Shown here: one piece after another, positions 25,850-34,964 of the stretch | Numbering within the stretch: position 1 is the first letter of the stretch | Layout: each line of letters begins with the position of its first letter | Assembly: GCA_965656605.1 (NCBI GenBank) | Contig: CBFHLC010000006.1 | Span: forward strand, 1-64,000 | Direction: 5' to 3' | Length of the DNA: 64,000 nucleotides | Source of the DNA: Litorivicinus sp965656605 | Lineage (GTDB): Bacteria > Pseudomonadota > Gammaproteobacteria > Pseudomonadales > Litorivicinaceae | Notes under the pieces: model-generated | What the model was told of the DNA's origin: nothing | Database searches by the model: none | The model's input: the letters and a program-made list of their open reading frames with translations, nothing else | Program-made: the position numbers and the translations under genes

Positions 25850-26184
25850 GAAGACGACTGGGCAATCGCTGGCCGCAAGGCGAGAGGAAAGTCCGGGCTC
25901 CATAGAGCGAGATGCCAGGTAATGCCTGGGGGGCGTGAGCCCACGGAAAGTGCCGCAGAAAATATACCGCCTTCGGGTAAGGGTGAAATGGTGCGGTAAG
26001 AGCGCACCGCGCCCCTGGTAACAGTGGGTGGCAGGGTAAACCCCATCCGGAGCAAGACCAAATAGGAACTCTACAGGCGTGCGCTCGCGCTGAGTTCGGG
26101 TAGGTCGCTTGAGTGCGTTGGTGACAACGCACCTAGATGAATGATTGTCCCAGACAGAACCCGGCTTATAGGTCGTCTTCATTT
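25850..26184 (+). ncRNA. rnpB: RNase P RNA (M1 RNA), bacterial type A
   Basis: The catalytic RNA of ribonuclease P, which removes 5' leaders from tRNA precursors. The universally conserved block GAGGAAAGTCCGGGCTCC is at 25884-25901. TGCCAGGTAATGCCTGGGGG follows, then AAGGGTGAAATGGTGCGGTA and the 3' block ACAGAACCCGGCTTA at 26154-26168. The terminal P1 helix is formed by GAAGACGAC (25850-25858) and GTCGTCTTC (26172-26180). A short T-run follows, and the exact 3' end is estimated. It sits between rsmI and mraZ. Confidence 0.97.
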
Positions 26185-26373
26185 TTCCCCACCTGTTACC
26201 ACTCGGTCACGGGTAATAAAGTTTTATTCCAGAAATCACTTTCGAATCGTCGCGTAAGTCATTGATTTTGCATTTTTGATAGGGCGTATTGGCGCATAAC
26301 TGTTGCTATATACAGCTCCGTAACCTGCTGTTTTATAACCACAAACCCTTTCGTTTGGTGCTGGCGCACCCGC

Positions 26374-26402
26374 TTGCTACTGCGGTGAGGTCTTTCTACA
26401 CT
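26374..26402 (+). promoter_or_regulatory. Main promoter of the mra/dcw cluster
   Basis: TTGCTA at 26374-26379 and TACACT at 26397-26402 with the ideal 17-base spacer. The predicted start near 26409 falls directly at the first MraZ box. It is the only good promoter seen before the fourteen coupled genes from mraZ to ftsA. Confidence 0.7.
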
Positions 26403-26409
26403 GCGCAAG

Positions 26410-26434
26410 TGGGAAAAAAGGGGGAAAAGTGTGG
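26410..26434 (+). promoter_or_regulatory. MraZ-binding direct repeats
   Basis: Three five-base boxes at exact ten-base spacing: TGGGA (26410-26414), GGGGG (26420-26424) and TGTGG (26430-26434). This matches the known MraZ target of TGGGN repeats separated by five bases. They overlap the predicted transcription start, where MraZ would repress its own operon. Confidence 0.7.
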
Positions 26435-26471
26435 TTTTGTGATCAATTGAGATCGAAACCCAGTCAGTATC

Positions 26472-26918
26472 ATGTTTCGAGGCATTACACCGATCAATTT
26501 AGACGCTAAAGGGCGTCTCGCTATCCCGACGCGTTATCGCGACGAGATACAGGATCGTTGTGCTCAAAAAATGGTGCTGACCGTTGATCACCGCGAGCGC
26601 TGCTTGTTGGTGTATCCCCAGCCGGATTGGCAGACGGTTGAATCCCAAGTCAATGCGCTGCCCAACCACTCCAAAACGGCTCGCCGCCTACAACACATGC
26701 TGATTGGCCACGCGACCGATTTAGATCTGGATTCTGCTGGCCGCCTTTTGATTCCTGCCTTGCACCGCGATCACGCCCATCTAGAAAAGCGTGTCGTGCT
26801 GATGGGGCAAGGCCATCGTTTCGAGATTTGGTCCGAGGCCGCATGGCAAGCCAAGAGCGAAGCCTATCTGGCCGATGACGATGATGACGTCACTGGTCTC
26901 GAGGATTTGCGCCTGTGA
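26472..26918 (+). CDS. mraZ: Transcriptional regulator MraZ
   Basis: A 148-residue protein with two AbrB-like SpoVT domains, a ring-forming DNA-binding repressor of the dcw cluster. The start MFRGITPINLDAKGRLAIPT and the second repeat LDLDSAGRLLIPALHRDHA each carry the DxxGR motif. Cognate repeats lie 38-62 bases upstream of the ATG. The acidic C-terminus (DDDDDV) overlaps rsmH by four bases. Confidence 0.97.
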   Translation: MFRGITPINLDAKGRLAIPTRYRDEIQDRCAQKMVLTVDHRERCLLVYPQPDWQTVESQVNALPNHSKTARRLQHMLIGHATDLDLDSAGRLLIPALHRDHAHLEKRVVLMGQGHRFEIWSEAAWQAKSEAYLADDDDDVTGLEDLRL

Positions 26919-27835
26919 GCCAGCACGTTACCGTCCTGCTGGACGAGACGGTCGATGCGATCAAAGGCCCTGTGGACGGGCTGTACATCGACTGCACGCT
27001 GGGTCGTGGCGGCCATACCGCGCTATTGCTGTCCAAGCTGGGTGCGCAGGCGCGTGTGATTGGCTTGGATCGCGACCCTCAGGCCATCGAGTTTTGCACA
27101 CGGCGATTTGCCGATGATTCGCGTTTTGAGGCGGTTGCCACGGATTTTGCAGGGCTGGGGCAATTGCTCGCCCAGCGTGGCTGGGTCGGTCAGGTGGACG
27201 GCGTCATGGCGGATCTGGGCGTGTCGTCCCCGCAACTGGATCAGGCGGATCGTGGTTTTAGCTTCCAGCAAGATGGTCCGCTGGACATGCGCATGGATCC
27301 CACGCAAGGGGTTCCGGCTTCGGAGTGGCTGCAGTACGTCAAGCATCCCGATTTAGCGCGGGTTTTGCGTGAGTTTGGTGACGAGAAGTTTGCTAGTCGC
27401 ATCGCCAGTGCCATTTTAGAGGCGCGGGCTGAAGCGCCGATTACGCGCACGTTGCAGCTGGCTCAGATCATCAAAGATGCGCACCCTAAATGGGAGCCGG
27501 GTCGCCACCCTGCGACACAGAGCTTTCAGGCGATTCGTATTCACATCAACCAAGAGCTGGCGCAGATCGATCAATTACTTCCGCAGATTACGGATGCGTT
27601 AAAGCCCGGTGGGCGGATGGCGGTGATTAGTTTCCATAGTCTGGAAGATCGTCGAATCAAGCGGTTTATCCGTGATCAAGCTAATCCGCCGGGTGATCCG
27701 CTGGGTCTATTGCCCCAGCCTGCGCCGGTATTAAAGCCGCAAGGTAAGGCGATTAAGCCAAGCCGTACCGAGGTAGACGCCAACCCGCGTTCGCGCTCGT
27801 CCGTGTTGCGCGTGGCCCAAAAGGTGGGTGCATGA
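26915..27835 (+). CDS. rsmH: 16S rRNA m4C1402 methyltransferase
   Basis: A 306-residue SAM-dependent methyltransferase (MraW) that N4-methylates C1402 of 16S rRNA, the nucleotide also modified by RsmI. Motifs seen are VTVLLDETVDAI, the SAM loop DCTLGRGGHTALLL, DGVMADLGVSSPQLD, and the C-terminal ISFHSLEDRRIKRFI. Four-base overlaps on both sides couple it to mraZ and ftsL. Confidence 0.97.
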   Translation: MSQHVTVLLDETVDAIKGPVDGLYIDCTLGRGGHTALLLSKLGAQARVIGLDRDPQAIEFCTRRFADDSRFEAVATDFAGLGQLLAQRGWVGQVDGVMADLGVSSPQLDQADRGFSFQQDGPLDMRMDPTQGVPASEWLQYVKHPDLARVLREFGDEKFASRIASAILEARAEAPITRTLQLAQIIKDAHPKWEPGRHPATQSFQAIRIHINQELAQIDQLLPQITDALKPGGRMAVISFHSLEDRRIKRFIRDQANPPGDPLGLLPQPAPVLKPQGKAIKPSRTEVDANPRSRSSVLRVAQKVGA

Positions 27836-28137
27836 TTACCTGGGCTTGGGATTTGGTTCGTATCGCTGTGGCCACAATGCTGACCCGGCAGGCGATCGCC
27901 GCCACGCTGCTGATTTTGTTGGTGGTATTAAGCGCCTTTGCGGTGAATTACACGACCCATCAAACTCGAGTGCTGTATCAGGCCCAGCAAGGTCAGTTTG
28001 CAGATTTGCAGGCGCTGCAAAATGAGCAATCGCAGTTGTCATTAGAAGTGGGGGCGCTGGCCAGCCATGCTCGGCTAGAGGCATGGGCCAAAGCAGCGGG
28101 GCTGGAAGTGATCTCTGAGCACGAGGTGCTGCCATGA
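27832..28137 (+). CDS. ftsL: Cell division protein FtsL
   Basis: A 101-residue bitopic protein that forms the FtsQLB complex with FtsQ and FtsB and activates FtsWI. One membrane helix is at residues about 20-40 (AATLLILLVVLSAFAVNYTT). A periplasmic coiled coil with regularly spaced hydrophobics follows (LYQAQQGQFADLQALQNEQS). Sequence is poorly conserved, so identity rests on topology, size and the invariant position between rsmH and ftsI. ftsB is not in the window. Confidence 0.92.
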   Translation: MITWAWDLVRIAVATMLTRQAIAATLLILLVVLSAFAVNYTTHQTRVLYQAQQGQFADLQALQNEQSQLSLEVGALASHARLEAWAKAAGLEVISEHEVLP

Positions 28138-29822
28138 GTTTGCAGGCAGCTCCGCGCTGGCGACTCATCACAGCCTATGTGGGTTTGGGTTTGTTGGCCG
28201 TCACCATTGTCGGGCGTCTGTACATTTTGCATGTAGAGCAGCGCGATTCCCTGCTGGGCTGGGGTAAGCAGATCAGCGTCCGCACTGAAACCATCCCCGC
28301 TTTTCGTGGTGACATCTTGGATCGTAATGGCCGTGTGTTGGCGATGTCGACGCCGGGTATGTCACTGGCACTGGATCCTGCCAAAGCACCGCCGGCGGAT
28401 CAGTGGGTTGAACAAGTGGCCGAGCGAGTAGGCATGTCAGCCCAGACGCTACATCGTCGCTTTGAGGCGGCTAAAAACCGTCGGTTTATGTACATTCGCC
28501 GAAACATGACGCCGGCTCATGCCAGTCACGTCATGGACCTTGAGGTCCCAGGCATGATTGCCCAAGCCGAATCTCGTCGTTTCTACCCAGCTGGCGAGGC
28601 GTCTGGACACATCATCGGGTTTACCGATGTCGATGGCCGTGGACGCGAAGGCTTAGAGTTTGCGTTTAACTCGTACATGGTCCCGACCCAAGGCGAGCGG
28701 AAGGTGCTAATTGATCGGGCGCACAGTGCGATTCGCTACTTGCCCGGCGGCAGTGAAGAGAAGTTTGGCAATGATCTGTATTTGACGCTGGACATGGATC
28801 TGCAGTACGCGGCCTATCGCGCGCTAAAGCGAGCCGCATTGCGTACCCGAGCCGAAGCCGGCAGTGCGGTGGTGCTGGACGCCAAGACCGGCGAGATCTT
28901 GGCCGCTGCGAGCTTCCCAAGTTTCAACCCCAATGACACCAGCACTCGAGCGCCTGAGCGCACGCGCCCACGTTTTGTGGGTGACCTGTTTGAGCCCGGC
29001 TCAACCTTGAAACCCTTCGCAGTGGCGCTGGCGTTGCAAGAGGGCGTGACGCAGCCTGACGAGATCGTCGATACGCCACGTTTCTTTAAGGTGAATAACC
29101 ACCGAATCTCGGACACCCGTGATTATCAGCAGCTAACACCGGCAGGGATCATTCAGAAGTCCTCTAACGTGGGTACCGCTAAGTTGGTCCTGCGACTGGA
29201 TCCGTTGGCATTGCCGAACCTGCTGTTTCGGGCTGGATTTGGCAACGACACGGGTTTGGCATTGCCGGCTGAGTCGGCCGGCGGAATTCCCAGCAAAACG
29301 CGCTGGTCGGATTTGGAGCGCGCGACACTGGGCTATGGCTACGGCATTGCGAGCAACGCTGTTCAGCTAGCCCAGTCCTACACCGTGTTTGCCAACTCAG
29401 GTGTCATGAAGCCGGTCTCGCTGGTTCGCGGACTGCCCACGGCGGAGCCTGTTCAGATCCTTGAGCCACAAATCGCCGATGACATGCTGGCGATGATGCG
29501 AGCTGTCACGGCTGAGGGCGGTACCGCCCGTCAGGCCAAGATTTTGGGTTACAGCTCGGCCGGTAAAACCGGCACCACCATCAAGGCCGGTTCGGGCGGT
29601 GGCTACAGCGAGCGTCGTTATATCGGTACCTTCGCCGGTCTATTTCCCGCCACTGACCCTGAGTTGGTGGTCGTCGTCACGATCGACGACCCTAAGGGCT
29701 CTGACTACTACGGCGGTAATACCGCGGGGCCGGCCTTTGCCGAGATCACTCGCGAGGCCGCTAGAATTTTGAATATCGCGCCTGACGAACCAGAAGCCTT
29801 GATCGCGGAGCAGTCCCAATGA
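28134..29822 (+). CDS. ftsI: Septal peptidoglycan transpeptidase FtsI (PBP3)
   Basis: A 562-residue class B penicillin-binding protein, the septum-specific transpeptidase working with FtsW. One membrane helix lies at about 10-30, followed by the pedestal domain. The transpeptidase active site has nucleophile Ser290 in EPGSTLKPF, the SSN triad in KSSNVGTAKL and KTG at 478-480 in AGKTGTT. Four-base overlaps join it to ftsL and murE. Confidence 0.97.
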   Translation: MSLQAAPRWRLITAYVGLGLLAVTIVGRLYILHVEQRDSLLGWGKQISVRTETIPAFRGDILDRNGRVLAMSTPGMSLALDPAKAPPADQWVEQVAERVGMSAQTLHRRFEAAKNRRFMYIRRNMTPAHASHVMDLEVPGMIAQAESRRFYPAGEASGHIIGFTDVDGRGREGLEFAFNSYMVPTQGERKVLIDRAHSAIRYLPGGSEEKFGNDLYLTLDMDLQYAAYRALKRAALRTRAEAGSAVVLDAKTGEILAAASFPSFNPNDTSTRAPERTRPRFVGDLFEPGSTLKPFAVALALQEGVTQPDEIVDTPRFFKVNNHRISDTRDYQQLTPAGIIQKSSNVGTAKLVLRLDPLALPNLLFRAGFGNDTGLALPAESAGGIPSKTRWSDLERATLGYGYGIASNAVQLAQSYTVFANSGVMKPVSLVRGLPTAEPVQILEPQIADDMLAMMRAVTAEGGTARQAKILGYSSAGKTGTTIKAGSGGGYSERRYIGTFAGLFPATDPELVVVVTIDDPKGSDYYGGNTAGPAFAEITREAARILNIAPDEPEALIAEQSQ

Positions 29823-31228
29823 AGCTGTCGGTTTTATTGGATCGGTCGCTGGAGCAGGACGTTGAAGTCCAAGGCTTATGCTTGGATTCGCGCTTTATCC
29901 ATCCCGGTGAAGTCTTTGTCGCTTTAACCGGCGATGCCTTGGATGGGCGTGACTACGTTGCAGCGGCGCTTGAGCGCGGGGCCGTGGCTATTTTGTCTGA
30001 GCGTCCGTTGGATGTGACTTTGGATTGTCCAGTGATCGTCATTGAGCAGTTGCGTATGCAGCTGTCGGATTTGGCGGCGCGGTTTTATCAGCACCCGGGC
30101 GCGGATTTACAAATTGTGGGTGTCACCGGAACCAACGGCAAAAGCAGTGTCTGCGATTTGTTGCAACAGGCCTGGTCGGCGCTGGGTGTGTCGGGTGCAG
30201 CGATTGGGACCTTGGGTGTATACGGTGTGACTCAGTGGCGCCGTCCTGGAATGACCACGGCCGATCCGATCCAAGTGCAAGCCGAGTTGGCCATGCTGCG
30301 CGATGCGGGTGTGTCCCACGTCTCCATGGAAGTGTCCAGTCACGGCTTGGTGCAGGGGCGGGTCGAGGCGGTTCCGTTTCAGTGCGCGGTATTCACCAAT
30401 TTGTCCCGGGACCATCTGGATTATCACGGAACCTTGGATGCGTATGCTCAGGCAAAGCAACGCTTGTTTGTGGATTTACAGCCGGCTGCGCGAGTGCTGC
30501 ACGCGCAGACACCAGCGGCCACGCAAGTCCAAGATTCAACCTCAGTCTTGTTTGGTGAAGGCGCGTCGCTGTCTGTCAGTGATGCGCAGGCCTCCCCCAC
30601 GGGGTGGAGTTTTGTCCTGAATGCCCAAGGCGATTCGGTGAAAACCTCAACTCAGCTGCTGGGCGCTTTTAACCTAGACAATCTGCTGGCGGTGGTTGGT
30701 GTTCTGCAAACTCAAGGCTTTGAGCTGGCGCAGATTGCGGAGTTATTACCGGGCTTAAAAGCGGTCCCCGGTCGGATGGAGTGGGTGTCACAGCAGCCGG
30801 CGGTGCTGGTCGATTATGCTCACACACCCGACGGCTTGAGTGCGGCCTTGCAGGCGGCACGGCAGCATTGCCAGGGACGTTTGTGGGTAGTGTTTGGCGC
30901 CGGCGGCGATCGTGACGCTGGCAAGCGTCCGATGATGGGACAGGTCGCCGGTGATTTGGCTGACCAAATTGTCGTTACCAGTGACAACCCTCGCAGCGAA
31001 GACCCTGCCAGCATCATTCATCAGATTCAGGCCGGTGTCGGCCGAGCCAGTCAGGCAATCGAAGACCGTATCGAGGCCATCCACTTTGCCCTGTCCGAGA
31101 TGCAGGATGACGACACGCTAGTGATCGCCGGCAAAGGGCACGAGACCCTGCAAGTGCTGGCAACGGGCTCAATCCATCATGACGACCGGGAAGTTGCCGG
31201 CCATTGGTTGGAGTCCCAGCCATGCTAG
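29819..31228 (+). CDS. murE: UDP-MurNAc-tripeptide synthetase (meso-DAP adding)
   Basis: A 469-residue Mur ligase that adds the third residue of the stem peptide. The ATP loop GVTGTNGKSS is at residues 101-110. The DNPR motif at 389-392 is the marker of meso-diaminopimelate rather than lysine specificity, as expected for a Gram-negative cell wall. Full length. The last seven bases overlap murF. Confidence 0.97.
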   Translation: MKLSVLLDRSLEQDVEVQGLCLDSRFIHPGEVFVALTGDALDGRDYVAAALERGAVAILSERPLDVTLDCPVIVIEQLRMQLSDLAARFYQHPGADLQIVGVTGTNGKSSVCDLLQQAWSALGVSGAAIGTLGVYGVTQWRRPGMTTADPIQVQAELAMLRDAGVSHVSMEVSSHGLVQGRVEAVPFQCAVFTNLSRDHLDYHGTLDAYAQAKQRLFVDLQPAARVLHAQTPAATQVQDSTSVLFGEGASLSVSDAQASPTGWSFVLNAQGDSVKTSTQLLGAFNLDNLLAVVGVLQTQGFELAQIAELLPGLKAVPGRMEWVSQQPAVLVDYAHTPDGLSAALQAARQHCQGRLWVVFGAGGDRDAGKRPMMGQVAGDLADQIVVTSDNPRSEDPASIIHQIQAGVGRASQAIEDRIEAIHFALSEMQDDDTLVIAGKGHETLQVLATGSIHHDDREVAGHWLESQPC

Positions 31229-32532
31229 CGTGGACCGCTGAAAAATTGGCCCATCAAGTGCAAGGTCAGCTGAATGCACCGGCCGATTTGCCGCTGGGTG
31301 ATATTCAGTTCAATTCACAGAACGTGGCGCCGGGTCAGGTGTTTTTGGCGTTGGTCGGTGGCGCGCGTGACGGTCACGAATTTTGTCAATCGGCCTTAGC
31401 CGCCGGAGCGTCCCTGTGTGTGGTGTCGCAACCCATCGACGGGCCGCATATTTTGGTGGCAGATACCCAGGTGGCGCTAGAGCAGATTGCCATTGCCCAC
31501 CGTCAAGCCGTGCCTGGCCGAGTGTTCGCAATGACCGGCAGCATGGGCAAAACCACCACTCGACGCCTGCTGGCAGCAATTCTGCAACAGCGCAACTCGG
31601 TTTTGTCCACTCAAGGCAATTACAACAATCACATTGGCGTGCCGTTGACGCTCTCGCGATACACCGATCAGCACAACGTCGTGCTAGAGATGGGTGCCAA
31701 TCATCAGGGTGAAATCGCTGGGCTACGAGCGCTAGGGCGCCCGGACATTGTGGCGATCACGCTGGCCGGCCGAGCACACCTTGAGGGATTTGGTGGACTG
31801 TCGGGCGTTGTCAAGGGCAAGGGTGAGATCTTGGATGAGCTGCCCGCCGATGGCTGTGCGGTCTTGAATGCAGACGATGCGGCGTTCGAGACTTGGCGCA
31901 AGCGGGTCGGCAGCGCTCGAATCATCAGCTTTGGTATCCAGGCCGGCGATGTCCGTGCCAGTCAGATTCAAGGATCCAGCTTTACCCTCAGCCATCAGCA
32001 GCACCTGTGCGCGGTAAATCTGCAATTGCCCGGTCAGCACCAGATCAACAATGCGCTGTGCGCCGCGGCCATGGCGCTAGCAGACGGCGTCTCGATGGCG
32101 CAGATCAAAGCGGGCCTGGAATCGGTCCAGCCTGAATCCGGTCGTGGCCGCCGCATCACGCGCGGTTCCACCACCTTGATTGACGATACTTATAACGCGA
32201 ACCCTGACGCCATGATCGCGGCAGTACGTGCGCTGATCAGCGAGGCGCCTGACGGGCTGGCGGTGTTGGGCCAGATGAAAGAGTTGGGCGCGGCATCTGA
32301 GTCGGCTCATATCGAGGTGGGCGAGCAAGCCCGCGCATTGGGCCTGACACGTCTATGGACGACTGATCAGGGGATCGCGCAGGGTTTTGGCCCACAGGCT
32401 CGTTATTTTGAAAACACCAAGGCCATTCAGAGCGCCTTGGATGAATTGACCGGCCGCCAGATGGTGCTGGTCAAGGGATCACGCTCAGCAGCAATGGAAG
32501 TCTGCTTTGCTCATTGGATATCAGGAGAATAA
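31222..32532 (+). CDS. murF: UDP-MurNAc-tripeptide:D-Ala-D-Ala ligase
   Basis: A 436-residue Mur ligase attaching D-alanyl-D-alanine to complete the pentapeptide. The ATP loop is AMTGSMGKTTTRRLL (near residue 105). YNANPDAMIAAV and the C-terminal VKGSRSAAMEV are typical. I use ATG 31222 (MLAWTAEKLAHQV), which overlaps the murE stop as ATGCTAG, rather than an in-frame start six codons upstream. Confidence 0.96.
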   Translation: MLAWTAEKLAHQVQGQLNAPADLPLGDIQFNSQNVAPGQVFLALVGGARDGHEFCQSALAAGASLCVVSQPIDGPHILVADTQVALEQIAIAHRQAVPGRVFAMTGSMGKTTTRRLLAAILQQRNSVLSTQGNYNNHIGVPLTLSRYTDQHNVVLEMGANHQGEIAGLRALGRPDIVAITLAGRAHLEGFGGLSGVVKGKGEILDELPADGCAVLNADDAAFETWRKRVGSARIISFGIQAGDVRASQIQGSSFTLSHQQHLCAVNLQLPGQHQINNALCAAAMALADGVSMAQIKAGLESVQPESGRGRRITRGSTTLIDDTYNANPDAMIAAVRALISEAPDGLAVLGQMKELGAASESAHIEVGEQARALGLTRLWTTDQGIAQGFGPQARYFENTKAIQSALDELTGRQMVLVKGSRSAAMEVCFAHWISGE

Positions 32533-32535
32533 TCG

Positions 32536-33618
32536 ATGCTGCTATGGTTAACCGAGTGGCTCGCACAGTTTAATCCCGCCTTTGGCGTGACGCAGTATTT
32601 AACACTGCGCGCCATTTTGAGCGTGTTGACCGCGTTGCTAATTACCATGCTAGTCGGGCCGATCCTGATCCGCCGCTTGCATGTGCGCCAGATCAATCAA
32701 CCGATCCGGGAATACAATCCTGATGGACATTTAAGCAAAAGCGGCACGCCCACCATGGGTGGCGCTTTGATTCTGGTCGGCATCGCGTTGAGCTGCCTGC
32801 TGTGGGGCGATCTGAGTAACCGCTATCTGTGGATATTGCTGTTTGTCACGCTCGGTCTGGGCGCAGTGGGCTGGGTTGATGACTGGCGCAAGGTCATTCA
32901 GAAAAATCCCGATGGGCTGCCGGCGCGCTGGAAGTACTTCTGGCAGACCCTGATCGGCTTTACCGCCGCCACGGTGCTGTATGTGACGGCCAAGGTTCCG
33001 GCCGAAACCCAACTGCTGATTCCCTTTCTAAAAGACGCGGTCTTTGATCTGGGTCCCGCCTACATTTTGCTGACCTACTTGGTCATCGTCGGCTCGTCCA
33101 ACGCAGTGAATTTGACGGATGGTTTGGATGGTCTGGCTATCTTGCCGACTGTGCTGGTGGGCGCGGCCTTGGGCGTGTTTGCCTACCTGAGCGGGAACGT
33201 CGTGTTCTCGGAATATCTGTTGATTCCTCACCTGCCGGGTACCGGTGAGTTAGTCATCTTTGTCGGGGCGCTCGTTGGAGCCGGCTTGGGCTTTCTATGG
33301 TTTAACACCTATCCCGCCATGATTTTTATGGGGGATGTCGGCGCGCTGGCTTTGGGTGGTGCGCTGGGGGCGTTGGCGGTCATGACTCGTCAAGAGCTAG
33401 TGCTGGCGATTATGGGTGGCGTATTCGTCATGGAGACCTTGTCCGTCATCGTTCAGGTCGCCTCGTTCAAGTTGACCGGAAAACGAGTCTTCCGCATGGC
33501 ACCGATCCACCATCATTTTGAACTCAAAGGCTGGCCCGAGCCCCGTGTGATTGTCCGTTTCTGGATCATCACCGTGGTCTTGGTGTTGATCGGTCTTGCC
33601 AGTTTGAAGTTGAGGTAG
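32536..33618 (+). CDS. mraY: Phospho-MurNAc-pentapeptide translocase MraY
   Basis: A 360-residue polytopic membrane enzyme with about ten helices. It transfers phospho-MurNAc-pentapeptide to undecaprenyl phosphate, forming lipid I. Catalytic segments are HLSKSGTPTMGG, WVDDWRKV (the DDxxK motif), NAVNLTDGLDGLA and APIHHHFELKGWPE (the HHH motif). Length and motifs match E. coli MraY closely. It starts three bases after murF. Confidence 0.98.
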   Translation: MLLWLTEWLAQFNPAFGVTQYLTLRAILSVLTALLITMLVGPILIRRLHVRQINQPIREYNPDGHLSKSGTPTMGGALILVGIALSCLLWGDLSNRYLWILLFVTLGLGAVGWVDDWRKVIQKNPDGLPARWKYFWQTLIGFTAATVLYVTAKVPAETQLLIPFLKDAVFDLGPAYILLTYLVIVGSSNAVNLTDGLDGLAILPTVLVGAALGVFAYLSGNVVFSEYLLIPHLPGTGELVIFVGALVGAGLGFLWFNTYPAMIFMGDVGALALGGALGALAVMTRQELVLAIMGGVFVMETLSVIVQVASFKLTGKRVFRMAPIHHHFELKGWPEPRVIVRFWIITVVLVLIGLASLKLR

Positions 33619-33620
33619 CG

Positions 33621-34964
33621 ATGCAACTCATCGGCTCTAGCTACACCTTAGTGTTGGGACTCGGCATCGCCGGGATGTCCTGTGCTCGGCATTTGCTAGA
33701 GCAGGGCTTGCCGGTTGCGATTGCCGACACCCGATCCGAGGTGGCCGGGCTGGCCGAGCTGTTAGCGCAGTACCCCGATCTTAATCGTCGTTTTGGCGAT
33801 ATGTTGACGGCCGAGTGGGTCGCGCAAGCCAGCGAGATCGTGTTGGCGCCGGGTCTGGCGATGGACCATCCCTTGGTGTTGCCTGCTCGTGAAGCTGGCG
33901 TTCCTATTATCGGCGAGATTGACCTGCTTCGCCGCAGTGCCCCGGATGCCCAAATCGTGGCCATTACCGGCACCAATGGCAAAAGCACGGTAACCGCGCT
34001 GACCGGCGAGATGATCGCCGCCACCGGAGCGACGGTAGCGGTCGGCGGCAACCTAGGCCGGCCGATGCTGGATTTGTTGCGCGACAACGCCGACTACTTG
34101 GTTATCGAGATGTCTAGCTTTCAGCTAGAGCGCAGCCAAACCTTCTCTCCTCGGGTTGCGACCTGTTTAAACATGTCGCCGGATCATTTGGATCGTCACG
34201 GGGATATGGTCGGCTATTACCAAGCCAAGCACCGCATTTTCAATGGTGCCGATGCCTGTGTGGTCAACCATGATGATGCTCTGTCACGGCCCTTGGTGGC
34301 AGATGTGATGCGCATTGTTGAGTTCTCAACCGGCCCCAGCGATTTCATTCGATTCGGTTTGGAACAAATCGATGGTCAGATGCACATCATGCTGCGTTTC
34401 CAAAGTGTGATGCCCGTCTGTGATGTACCGATGATCGGGCAGCACAACCTATCCAACGCGATGGCTGCATTGGGCTTGGTCCATGCGCTGGATCTGGATT
34501 TACCCAAGGCCATTGAAGGACTGATGCGTTTTAAAGGGCTGCCACATCGCATGCGTCGTTGCGGCGAGCGCGACGGGATCGTGTTCGTCAACGACTCCAA
34601 AGGCACCAACGAAGGTGCCAGTGTGGCGGCGCTCAATGGCATGCTTGAGCAAATTTCTGGCCGGGTCTTTTTGCTGGTCGGTGGCGATGCCAAGGGCTCT
34701 GACTTTGTGCAACTGGCCAGCGCCACACGCAATGAGCGCGCAGTGGTGGTCGGGTACGGTCGGGATGGACAGGCGATTATTGATGCCTGCGCAAGTGGCT
34801 CGGTCTATGAGTCGTTGCAGGATGCGCTCAATGCGGCATTAGCGGATGCGGTTTCAGGGGACGCCATCGTCTTGTCACCCGCCTGCGCCAGCTTTGATCA
34901 GTTCAAGAGTTTCGAGGACCGCGGCGATCAATTCGAAGCCATGGTGGCGGAGGTCTGCGCATGA
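33621..34964 (+). CDS. murD: UDP-MurNAc-L-Ala:D-Glu ligase
   Basis: A 447-residue Mur ligase adding D-glutamate. Domain 1 is a Rossmann-like UDP-binding fold (VLGLGIAGMSCARHLL). The ATP loop AITGTNGKSTVTALTGEM is near residue 115. Further segments are MSSFQLE, MSPDHLDRHG, and VNDSKGTNEGAS in the C-terminal domain. Complete, starting two bases after mraY and overlapping ftsW by four. Confidence 0.97.
   Translation: MQLIGSSYTLVLGLGIAGMSCARHLLEQGLPVAIADTRSEVAGLAELLAQYPDLNRRFGDMLTAEWVAQASEIVLAPGLAMDHPLVLPAREAGVPIIGEIDLLRRSAPDAQIVAITGTNGKSTVTALTGEMIAATGATVAVGGNLGRPMLDLLRDNADYLVIEMSSFQLERSQTFSPRVATCLNMSPDHLDRHGDMVGYYQAKHRIFNGADACVVNHDDALSRPLVADVMRIVEFSTGPSDFIRFGLEQIDGQMHIMLRFQSVMPVCDVPMIGQHNLSNAMAALGLVHALDLDLPKAIEGLMRFKGLPHRMRRCGERDGIVFVNDSKGTNEGASVAALNGMLEQISGRVFLLVGGDAKGSDFVQLASATRNERAVVVGYGRDGQAIIDACASGSVYESLQDALNAALADAVSGDAIVLSPACASFDQFKSFEDRGDQFEAMVAEVCA

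Noticed and set aside
26181..26200. T-run after rnpB as an intrinsic terminator
   Set aside because: Only five T residues follow the P1 helix and no separate hairpin is seen. The P1 stem may serve, but this is not enough to call.
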